Position numbers and translations under genes: made by a program
Notes under the pieces: model-generated
Seen by the model: the letters and a program-made list of their open reading frames with translations, nothing else
What the model was told of the DNA's origin: nothing
Databases searched by the model: none
Assembly: GCA_948844705.1 (NCBI GenBank)
Contig: CAQNVT010000229.1
Location: 1-5,451, forward strand
Length of the DNA: 5,451 nucleotides
Direction of reading: 5' to 3'
Origin: an uncultured Dorea sp.
Lineage (GTDB): Bacteria; Bacillota; Clostridia; Lachnospirales; Lachnospiraceae
Shown here: in pieces, positions 1 through 5,451 of the stretch
How positions within the stretch are numbered: position 1 is the first letter of the stretch
Layout: each line of letters begins with the position of its first letter

Positions 1-1036
1 GCAGGAAAACGACGGAGGTGCCTCCATAGCTGATAAAGGGCAGCGTGATGCCCGTATTGGGAATGGTATTGGTGACGACGGCAATATTCAGGATCACCTG
101 GATCATCATATGGGCCATGGCGCCGGTGGCGATCAGGGCGCCGAACAAATCTTTTGCATGTGTTGCTATCACGAAAAAGCGCCAGATCAGTATCAGAAAT
201 AATATGAGCAAAAAGCCGGCTCCAAACAGGCCCAGCTCCTCGCAGACAATGGAAAATATCATGTCGTTCTGGGCCTCCGGAACAAACCCCAGCTTTTGCA
301 CGCTCGCGCCAAGCCCTCTTCCGAACAGGCCCCCCGAGCCGATGGCATACAGGCCCTGAAGCGTCTGATAGCCCTTTTCGAACTTTTCCGGATTTCTCCA
401 TATTTCCAGTCGTTCCAGACGGTAGCTCTCAAGCGCCAGAAACACCGCCATGAATCCGACTCCCAGAGCTCCCATCACAATAAACTGTCCGTACTTGGGG
501 CTTGCAACAAAGACTAAGATCACGGCGATTCCCAGAATGATGATCGCCGTACTCAGATTGCTTGCACCCACCAGCCCCACGATCGGGAGAACAGATACCA
601 TGATCCGGATCAGCGTCTTCATCTTTCCCATATCCTTTACGTTCTTTGTCACAATGACCGCAAGAAACAATATGACCGCCACCTTGGCAAACTCAGACGG
701 CTGAAATGAAAGAGGGCCCAAAGACAGCCATCTTTTGGACCCATTGTATTCTTCTCCCACAAACATTACTGCAAGAGCTAAAAGTATTGCCGCCAGATAC
801 CCAAGGAACGCCACGGATCTCCATATATGGTAATCCATCTCCGCAACAAAAAACATGCATGCAATTCCAAGGCTGGTAGCAAACACCTGCTTTTTCAGAT
901 AGTAAAATTTGTCATGGAACTTGACCTCCCCGTTATATGCACTCGTACTATAGAGAATCACAAGCCCCATAATAATAAGTAAGGCTAACGCAGCAAGAAG
1001 CGTATAATCATACCTTCCCTTTTCCCGTCGAATCAA
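1..1036 (-). CDS. ftsW: FtsW/SpoVE-type peptidoglycan glycosyltransferase (SEDS family), C-terminus cut by window edge
   Basis: This gene encodes an integral membrane SEDS glycosyltransferase that polymerises lipid II into glycan strands, working with a class B PBP such as the one encoded upstream. The 345 visible codons, counted from a TTG at 1036, include a short basic N-terminus and a first membrane helix near residues 13-29 ending in LYSTSAY. The family motif GSKRWLSLGPLSFQPSEFAK is at 99-118, YQTLQGLYAIGSGGLFGRGLG at 223-243, PEAQNDMIFSIVCEELG at 253-269 and IPNTGITLPFISYGGTS at 325-341. Asp258 in PEAQND aligns with the essential periplasmic Asp of SEDS enzymes. Only roughly the last 20-30 residues are missing. 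NLSTAI at 160-165 replaces the commoner PDLGT motif. Position after murD matches B. subtilis spoVE; division FtsW and sporulation SpoVE cannot be separated from sequence alone. The start is uncertain: in-frame GTG at 1048 and TTG at 1036 are possible, whereas the nearest ATG (1044) is out of frame and stops after three codons. Confidence 0.93.
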   Translation of the reverse strand, partial: MIRREKGRYDYTLLAALALLIIMGLVILYSTSAYNGEVKFHDKFYYLKKQVFATSLGIACMFFVAEMDYHIWRSVAFLGYLAAILLALAVMFVGEEYNGSKRWLSLGPLSFQPSEFAKVAVILFLAVIVTKNVKDMGKMKTLIRIMVSVLPIVGLVGASNLSTAIIILGIAVILVFVASPKYGQFIVMGALGVGFMAVFLALESYRLERLEIWRNPEKFEKGYQTLQGLYAIGSGGLFGRGLGASVQKLGFVPEAQNDMIFSIVCEELGLFGAGFLLILFLILIWRFFVIATHAKDLFGALIATGAMAHMMIQVILNIAVVTNTIPNTGITLPFISYGGTSVVFL

Positions 1037-1047
1037 TCTGCCATGCA

Positions 1048-1053
1048 CTCCTT
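1048..1053 (-). promoter_or_regulatory. Shine-Dalgarno site of ftsW overlapping the murD stop codon
   Basis: Read on the minus strand, murD ends in TAA (1054-1052) and the same bases continue as TAAGGAG, so the ribosome binding site of ftsW is built into the murD stop codon. AAGGAG is followed by 3 bases before the out-of-frame ATG at 1044 and by 11 bases before the in-frame TTG at 1036. The in-frame GTG at 1048 begins on the last base of the site and is too close to use it. The arrangement implies that translation of ftsW is coupled to termination of murD. Confidence 0.75.
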
Positions 1054-2407
1054 ATAAGGAATTTACAATTTCTTTGAACTTCTCTCCGCGTACTTCATAA
1101 TTGGGGAACATGCCCCAGCTTGCACATGCCGGTGACAAAAGCACCGCATCGCCGGGTCTTGCAAGCTCTGCCGCCAGCTTAACCGCCTCATCGAAGGTAT
1201 CCACATACACATAATCATGGAAACCGCACTTTTCGGCATCCGCCGCGATCTTCTCTTTAGTCGCTCCCATAAGAATAAGCTTCTTCACCTTTCCGTCAAA
1301 GCTTCTGATCCACTCCGTATACTCCGAATTTTTATCATAGCCTCCGCCAAGAAGCACCGTAGGACGGTTCATTGCCTGAATGCCCTTGATCGCCGCATCA
1401 GGATTCGTTCCCTTGGAGTCATTATAATATGCCACTCCGTTTTTTTCTGTCACATACTCGATCCGGTGCTCTACGCCCTTAAACCTGCGGACCGTATCCC
1501 GGATGATCTCCATCGGCACACCGTAGGCCGCCGCCATCAGGACCGCCGCCATCACATTTTCATAATTGTGCACGCCGAGAATCTGCAGCTCACGGATATT
1601 GCATACGGCCAGCTCCCGGGGATTTTTGTAAATGATATCATCACCGTCAAGATAGATGCCTCTTTCTAGTTTACGCCGGCTGCTGAAATATAGAACCTGA
1701 CATTTAAGATTCTTTGCAAATTCGCGCATGATCGCCTCTTCGTAATTCAGGATACAGTAATCCTCCGCCGTCTGGTTGCGCGCGATATTTTCCTTTGCGG
1801 CAATATAAGCCTCCATCGTATGATGGCGGTTCAGATGATCCGGCGTATAATTCAGTATGGCACTTACATTCGGACGGAAGGTCTTAATGCTTTCAAGCTG
1901 GAAGCTGCTCATCTCCGCAACCGCGATGGAACTCTCCGTCATGCTTCCGGCCGCAACCGTATAGGGATTCCCGATATTACCTACCACGAACACATTCCCC
2001 GGCCTGTAAGCCTTCATGATCTCACCGAGAAGCGTAGTCGTGGTCGTCTTTCCGTTCGTACCCGTAATCGCGAGAACGTCTCCTTTTCCGTACTCATAGG
2101 CAAGCTCTACCTCCCCGATCACCGGAATCCCATTTTCATGCATTTTTACAATAACCGGCAGATCCGTCGGAACTCCCGGGCTCAATACGACAAGATCAAG
2201 CTCTTCAAGCAGCTCCTCCGGAAACGTGCCGGTAATGATCTGCAGCTCCGTGCCGGTCCCCAGCTGCTCCTTTACCTTCTCCTTATCAAGCTTTTCATTT
2301 CCGTCATAAAGAATGATATCCGCTTTCTGTCTCTCTAAAAGCCTGACTGCTCCGATTCCGCTGATGCCTGATCCAAACACAAGCACCTTTTTCTCTTTTA
2401 CTTCCAT
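1052..2407 (-). CDS. murD: UDP-N-acetylmuramoyl-L-alanine--D-glutamate ligase MurD
   Basis: MurD is the cytoplasmic ATP-dependent ligase that adds D-glutamate to UDP-MurNAc-L-alanine. The 451-residue product has the normal length and three-domain layout. The N-terminal Rossmann-like domain starts with VLVFGSGISGIGA (8-20) and contains LSPGVP (75-80). The central ATPase domain has the P-loop ITGTNGKTTTTT (114-125), AEMSSFQLE (164-172) with the magnesium-binding Glu165, NYTPDHLNRH (186-195), and Lys205 in YIAAKE, which aligns with the carbamylated lysine of Mur ligases. HNYEN (280-284) follows. The C-terminal domain has GVEHRIE (311-317), NDSKGTNPDA (329-338) for substrate and ADP binding, and SPACASWGMF (425-434). 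The ATG start is preceded by AGGAGG (2418-2413) at 5 bases, a strong site. The gene lies 32 bases after mraY and abuts ftsW, so it sits in the same transcription unit. All expected catalytic residues are present. Confidence 0.98.
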   Translation of the reverse strand: MEVKEKKVLVFGSGISGIGAVRLLERQKADIILYDGNEKLDKEKVKEQLGTGTELQIITGTFPEELLEELDLVVLSPGVPTDLPVIVKMHENGIPVIGEVELAYEYGKGDVLAITGTNGKTTTTTLLGEIMKAYRPGNVFVVGNIGNPYTVAAGSMTESSIAVAEMSSFQLESIKTFRPNVSAILNYTPDHLNRHHTMEAYIAAKENIARNQTAEDYCILNYEEAIMREFAKNLKCQVLYFSSRRKLERGIYLDGDDIIYKNPRELAVCNIRELQILGVHNYENVMAAVLMAAAYGVPMEIIRDTVRRFKGVEHRIEYVTEKNGVAYYNDSKGTNPDAAIKGIQAMNRPTVLLGGGYDKNSEYTEWIRSFDGKVKKLILMGATKEKIAADAEKCGFHDYVYVDTFDEAVKLAAELARPGDAVLLSPACASWGMFPNYEVRGEKFKEIVNSL

Positions 2408-2439
2408 ATCTTCCTCCTGAAATCAAATGTAAGCCCTTT

Positions 2440-3396
2440 CTACATCGCCATCAGCGCGATCAGGCAGAGGATCGCAGTAATAATGGAAAATACTGCAACC
2501 ACTCTGGTCTCCGACCAGCCGCAAAGCTCAAAATGATGATGAATAGGCGCCATCTTGAAAATTCTCTTTCCTCCGGTCTTTTTAAAATATGTGACCTGTA
2601 TCATAACCGAAAGTACCTCTACCAGATAGATCAGCCCCACGATCAAAATGAATATAGGCATCTGAAGCATATAGGCCGTAGATGCCACAAATCCTCCGAG
2701 CGCCAGCGAACCGGTATCTCCCATAAACACACTGGCAGGATATACATTAAACAAAAGGAATCCAAGAAGCGCTCCTACGACCGCGCAGGTCACAGGCTCG
2801 ATCCCGCTCCCCGTACCGATCGCCACCACCGTAAAGAAGGTCGCCACAAGCACCGTAACGCTGGACGCAAGGCCGTCGAGGCCGTCGGTAAAGTTCGTTC
2901 CGTTTACCGTTCCGATCACCGCAAAAAACAAAAGCGGAACGGACAGCCATCCGATATCCAGATATTTTCCTCCGGAGAACGGAAGCAGCATCGCCAGTGA
3001 TACATCTGTGAATTTTACAAGATAGAAGGCAAAAATCGCCGTAACTACAATCTGAAGCGCCATTTTCTGCATGGGGAACAAACCGTCCGAACGCTTCAGA
3101 ACCACCTTCAGATAATCATCCAGAAATCCGATCAGGCCGAATCCCAGCGTCACAAACAGAATCGGGATGATCTTCGGATAATCCCTGATATAAAATACGG
3201 AGGTCACAACGACGCTCAGCAAGATGATCACACCGCCCATCGTCGGTGTTCCTGCCTTTTTAAGATGAGACTGCACCCCGTCCGTCCGCTCGGTCTGCCC
3301 CATCTTAAGCCTGCGCAGGACCGGAATGATCACCGGCCCCATGACAACACTTAACACAAACGCAATAATCACCGGAACAAATACTGTATAATCCAT
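2440..3396 (-). CDS. mraY: Phospho-N-acetylmuramoyl-pentapeptide-transferase MraY
   Basis: MraY is the polytopic membrane enzyme that transfers phospho-MurNAc-pentapeptide from UDP to undecaprenyl phosphate, making lipid I on the cytoplasmic face. The 318-residue product matches the usual length of Gram-positive MraY. Visible signatures are the cytoplasmic segment SHLKKAGTPTMGG (43-55), the Asp pair in GFLDDYLKV (Asp93, Asp94), NGTNFTDGLDGLA (165-177) with Asp171 and Asp174, FMGDTGSLALGG (224-235) with Asp227, and the histidine cluster in MAPIHHHFE (282-290). Between them lie about ten hydrophobic stretches. The ATG start follows AGAGGTG (3407-3401) at good spacing. The gene starts 61 bases after the PBP gene, in a gap that carries a probable promoter of its own, and ends 32 bases before murD. 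Confidence 0.98.
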   Translation of the reverse strand: MDYTVFVPVIIAFVLSVVMGPVIIPVLRRLKMGQTERTDGVQSHLKKAGTPTMGGVIILLSVVVTSVFYIRDYPKIIPILFVTLGFGLIGFLDDYLKVVLKRSDGLFPMQKMALQIVVTAIFAFYLVKFTDVSLAMLLPFSGGKYLDIGWLSVPLLFFAVIGTVNGTNFTDGLDGLASSVTVLVATFFTVVAIGTGSGIEPVTCAVVGALLGFLLFNVYPASVFMGDTGSLALGGFVASTAYMLQMPIFILIVGLIYLVEVLSVMIQVTYFKKTGGKRIFKMAPIHHHFELCGWSETRVVAVFSIITAILCLIALMAM

Positions 3397-3442
3397 AATC
3401 CACCTCTTAGCTTCTTTTGTTATCTTTCCTCTAACCTTACAT

Positions 3443-3471
3443 AGTATACTTCATTTTTCAGTCTTTTTCAA
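3443..3471 (-). promoter_or_regulatory. Probable housekeeping (sigma-A type) promoter for mraY-murD-ftsW
   Basis: On the minus strand TTGAAA (3471-3466) is followed by exactly 17 bases and then TATACT (3448-3443). Each hexamer matches the sigma-A consensus at five of six positions. The -35 box lies in the last codons of the upstream PBP gene (Ile-Glu-Lys) and the spacer contains its TGA stop. Transcription would start near 3436, leaving a leader of about 40 bases before the mraY ATG at 3396. There is no extended -10 TG. This is a motif match with no direct evidence of activity. It would let mraY, murD and ftsW be expressed without the PBP gene. Confidence 0.6.
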
Positions 3472-5182
3472 TGCCAAGATAAGGGAATATGTTCTCGAAA
3501 ATATCCCCGATCACCGGAGCGGCTATCGTCCCCCCGTAGTAGACGCCCTGCGGATTATAGATCACGCACATTCCCAGCACCTGCGGATCATCTGCCGGTG
3601 CAAATCCGATAAACGAAGAGATATATTTATTCGCACTTCTCGGAAGGGTCTGCGAGGTGGCAGTCTTCCCTCCGATATGATAACCTTCCACATAGGCATT
3701 TTTTCCGGAGCCCTCCGATACTACGCTTTCCAGGAGCATCTGCATCGTTTCGGAGGTTTCCTTTGAAACTACACGGTTCCCGGTATCATAAGAAAATTTT
3801 TCAATCTCCTTTCCCTCCCCGTCAAGTACCCGCACGCCGAAATGGGGCGTCACACGCGTCCCTCCGTTCACCAGAGAACTGACGGTGGCAGCCATCTGCA
3901 TCGGAGTCACCTGAAAGGACTGGCCGAAGCTTATAGTGGCAAGCTCCACCTGACCGATATTTTCCTCCTTGTGCATGATGGTAGATGCCTCTCCCGGAAG
4001 GTCAACCCCCGTCATCCCCATAAGGCCGAACTGCTCAAAATAATCACAGAACCGCTCCACGCCAAGCCTCAGCCCGATCTCGATAAATACCGGGTTACAG
4101 GAATTCTGAATGCCCTCTACAAAGGTTTCCGCGCCGTGTCCTCCTACCTTGTGGCATCGGATTTTCCTGTCCTCCACTATTTTATATCCCGGACAGCTGA
4201 AATTATCCGTGAGAGAAACCACCTTATCCTCAAGGCAGGCAGACGCCGTAATGATTTTAAAGGTAGAGCCCGGCTCATAGGTATCGTTGATACACCCGTT
4301 CCGCCACATCTGATTCAGAGCATCCTGCTTTTCCTCGTCCGTAAGCGCCGCCTCGTCTACGTCCGTATTCAGCGTAAAGGGCTCATTCAGATTAAATTCC
4401 GGAACGTTTACCATCGCAATGATCTCTCCGTTTTTGGGGTTCATAAGCAGGATCGCCACCTTGTCTGCCTGCTTTTCCTCCATCACCTTTTCTGCCATCT
4501 GCTGGGCATACATCTGGATATTATAGTCTATGCTTATCTGAAGCGTATTACCCGGAACCGGTTCAATACGGTCCTCCGCCACCGCATCAAGCTCCACCCC
4601 TCTGGCATCTGTCGTAGTGAGTATCATACCGTTCTTCCCTTTTAAATAATCCTCATACTTTACCTCCAGGCCGATGATCCCCTGATTGTCTCCTCCCGTA
4701 AATCCAAGCACCTTCGAGGCCAGCTCATTGTACGGATAATATCTTTTAAAATCCTCATCCACCTTTACCCCGTCAAGCTCCAGGTTCCGCACGGTATCTC
4801 CGATCTCTTTTTCCACATTCGTCTTAATACGCTCCATGGAGGATACCTTCTCCACCCGCGCCCTTACCGTATTCTCGTCCATTTCCAGGATACGCGACAG
4901 CTCTGCGATCACCCGCTCCGGATCCGTGATCTGGCTGTGGATGACCGATATGGTACAGACCGTCTTATTTGTGGCAAGCACCGTTCCGTTAGCATCTACG
5001 ATCTCGCCTCTCGCCGCCTTGATCTCCCGCTCCCTTTCGTGAAGATCCTCCGCCTTTTTCTGGTAATACGGCGCGTCAAATACCATCAGATAGACAAGGC
5101 GTCCCGTAAGTCCCAGTATTACCGCTGCTGCGCATACGAATACGACCAGCATTTTCTTCTTATTATATGTCTTATTCTTCAT
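3458..5182 (-). CDS. spoVD: Class B penicillin-binding protein (SpoVD/FtsI-type peptidoglycan D,D-transpeptidase)
   Basis: This is a membrane-anchored transpeptidase that cross-links stem peptides in partnership with a SEDS polymerase such as the ftsW/spoVE product. The 574-residue protein has a basic cytoplasmic start (MKNKTYNKKK) and one membrane helix at about 11-33. The class B dimerisation-domain signature RGEIVDANGTVLA is near 58-70, and GFTGGDNQGIIGLE near 160-173. The transpeptidase domain has the nucleophile motif STFK (306-309) in YEPGSTFKI, SCN (361-363) as the SxN motif, and KTATS (506-510) where KTGTS/KTGTA is usual. No PASTA domain follows, unlike B. subtilis SpoVD (about 645 residues), so the protein is short and ends soon after the catalytic domain. 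I chose the ATG at 5182 over the in-frame TTG at 5200 because GAGG (5196-5193) lies 10 bases upstream of it. That site is inside a stem-loop. Position before mraY supports spoVD, but a division FtsI/PBP2B role is equally possible. Confidence 0.92.
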   Translation of the reverse strand: MKNKTYNKKKMLVVFVCAAAVILGLTGRLVYLMVFDAPYYQKKAEDLHEREREIKAARGEIVDANGTVLATNKTVCTISVIHSQITDPERVIAELSRILEMDENTVRARVEKVSSMERIKTNVEKEIGDTVRNLELDGVKVDEDFKRYYPYNELASKVLGFTGGDNQGIIGLEVKYEDYLKGKNGMILTTTDARGVELDAVAEDRIEPVPGNTLQISIDYNIQMYAQQMAEKVMEEKQADKVAILLMNPKNGEIIAMVNVPEFNLNEPFTLNTDVDEAALTDEEKQDALNQMWRNGCINDTYEPGSTFKIITASACLEDKVVSLTDNFSCPGYKIVEDRKIRCHKVGGHGAETFVEGIQNSCNPVFIEIGLRLGVERFCDYFEQFGLMGMTGVDLPGEASTIMHKEENIGQVELATISFGQSFQVTPMQMAATVSSLVNGGTRVTPHFGVRVLDGEGKEIEKFSYDTGNRVVSKETSETMQMLLESVVSEGSGKNAYVEGYHIGGKTATSQTLPRSANKYISSFIGFAPADDPQVLGMCVIYNPQGVYYGGTIAAPVIGDIFENIFPYLGIEKD

Positions 5183-5190
5183 AATTATAA

Positions 5191-5238
5191 AACCTCGCAA
5201 AAGCCGTTTTTATAACTTATTATGGCTTCCGCGAGGTT
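5191..5238 (-). promoter_or_regulatory. 15-bp RNA stem-loop enclosing the ribosome binding site of the spoVD-type gene
   Basis: The minus-strand transcript reads AACCUCGCGGAAGCC (5238-5224), an 18-base AU-rich loop (5223-5206), then GGCUUUUGCGAGGUU (5205-5191). The arms pair over 15 continuous positions: 13 Watson-Crick pairs and two adjacent G-U wobbles (5230-5229 with 5200-5199). On the opposite strand those two positions would be A-C mismatches, so the full helix exists only in RNA made in the operon direction. The 3' arm contains the GAGG Shine-Dalgarno site and ends 8 bases before the ATG. It could block translation until opened. Because UUUUAUAAUU begins at the stem's end, it could also act as a leaky terminator or attenuator. 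Confidence 0.75.
5193..5196 (-). promoter_or_regulatory. Shine-Dalgarno site of the spoVD-type gene, buried in a stem
   Basis: GAGG lies 10 bases before the ATG at 5182 and is the only convincing ribosome binding site there. It supports that ATG and argues against the TTG at 5200, which lies upstream of it. All four bases are paired with CCUC in the 5' arm of the stem-loop at 5191-5238, so the site is predicted to be inaccessible when the hairpin forms. Confidence 0.7.
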
Positions 5239-5267
5239 ATTCTTGTATTCTTGCTTTTCTTTTCCCG

Positions 5268-5451
5268 CTATTCTTCTGCCGGAGCGGATTTTGCGACGCC
5301 GAGATACGGGAATATCTCCTCCATAATATCCGCCGCAAGTCCGGGCGCCAGCTTTCCGTCCGTGGGAACCTCAGAATTCACTTCGACATGTCCAAAGCTC
5401 GGCATTATATTCTGATACAGTTTTTCCTGTATCTGCTGCAGGACATAAGGC
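5268..5451 (-). CDS. C-terminal end of an upstream gene, probably another class B penicillin-binding protein (partial)
   Basis: The last 60 codons of a gene entering from the right edge end in a TAG stop at 5270-5268. The final residues, IMEEIFPYLGVAKSAPAEE, resemble the end of the neighbouring PBP (IFENIFPYLGIEKD): the IFPYLG block is identical, and both are preceded by APG/APV and a short helix. This suggests that two related class B PBP genes lie in tandem, an arrangement I recall in dcw clusters of Clostridia, where ftsI- and spoVD-like genes follow rsmH and ftsL. The catalytic motifs are outside the window and the residues before the last 20 or so do not clearly align, so the family call is inference. 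The stop lies 85 bases before the next ATG, so there is no overlap. Confidence 0.6.
   Translation of the reverse strand, partial: PYVLQQIQEKLYQNIMPSFGHVEVNSEVPTDGKLAPGLAADIMEEIFPYLGVAKSAPAEE

Noticed and set aside
45..704. Overlapping plus-strand open frames opposite ftsW
   Set aside because: The minus strand here encodes clear FtsW motifs throughout; the plus-strand frames overlap one another and show no family signature.
2869..2890. Short direct repeat (gccgtcgag / gccgtcggt) inside mraY
   Set aside because: It simply encodes the conserved DGLDGL repeat of the MraY active site.
2747..2950. A 67-codon minus-strand frame inside mraY
   Set aside because: It is a different reading frame of the same strand within the conserved mraY region, Arg-rich, and without a ribosome binding site.
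3443..3450. Perfect 8-base palindrome agtatact as an operator
   Set aside because: It is too short to be significant and is already accounted for by the -10 box.
3842..4645. A 267-codon open frame on the plus strand opposite the PBP gene
   Set aside because: It lies wholly inside a gene with complete catalytic motifs, its product is rich in His and Arg with no recognisable domain, and it looks like an antisense shadow of the coding strand.
5183..5195. TATAAT directly before the spoVD-type ATG as a -10 promoter box
   Set aside because: No acceptable -35 element lies 16-18 bases upstream, and transcription would start inside the coding region. The AT-rich bases are better explained as the spacer between the ribosome binding site and the ATG.
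5240..5270. AATACAAG in the leader as a possible sporulation sigma-E -10 box
   Set aside because: It resembles CATACAAT, but nothing like the sigma-E -35 element lies at the right distance, so the match is too weak to report.

Overview
This 5.45 kb window is a stretch of a bacterial division and cell-wall (dcw) gene cluster. Every gene lies on the minus strand, so transcription runs from the right edge to the left. In transcription order the genes are: the 3' end of an upstream gene, probably a class B penicillin-binding protein; a complete class B penicillin-binding protein of the SpoVD/FtsI type; mraY; murD; and an ftsW/spoVE gene cut by the left edge. This is the same order as spoVD-mraY-murD-spoVE in Bacillus subtilis. 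The protein style (short PBP without PASTA domains, MurD ending in an SPACASWGMF-type motif, FtsW with an NLSTAI motif) and the roughly balanced base composition suggest a Firmicute of class Clostridia, most likely a Lachnospiraceae member. The family assignment is inference from memory of such proteins, not from a search.

Layout from right to left: 5451-5268 is the tail of the upstream gene. 5267-5183 is an 85-base leader dominated by a 15-bp RNA stem-loop whose 3' arm contains the ribosome binding site of the next gene. 5182-3458 is the SpoVD/FtsI-type PBP. 3457-3397 is a 61-base gap that, together with the last codons of the PBP gene, carries a near-consensus housekeeping promoter. 3396-2440 is mraY, 2439-2408 is a short gap with a strong Shine-Dalgarno site, and 2407-1052 is murD. 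At 1054-1033 is the tight murD/ftsW junction, and about 1036 to 1 is ftsW/spoVE, missing its C-terminus.

The genes form one pathway. MurD adds D-glutamate to UDP-MurNAc-L-Ala in the cytoplasm. MraY transfers the finished phospho-MurNAc-pentapeptide to undecaprenyl phosphate to make lipid I. FtsW/SpoVE polymerises lipid II into glycan strands. The class B PBP is its partner transpeptidase, cross-linking the stem peptides at the septum or in the spore cortex.

I see no mobile element, CRISPR array, RNA gene or defence system. The gene content is ordinary. What deserves a second look is regulatory or fine-scale: the hairpin hiding the spoVD-type ribosome binding site, the internal promoter before mraY, the odd start of ftsW (a three-codon mini-ORF or a one-base frameshift), and a KTA triad in place of the usual KTG in the PBP active site.
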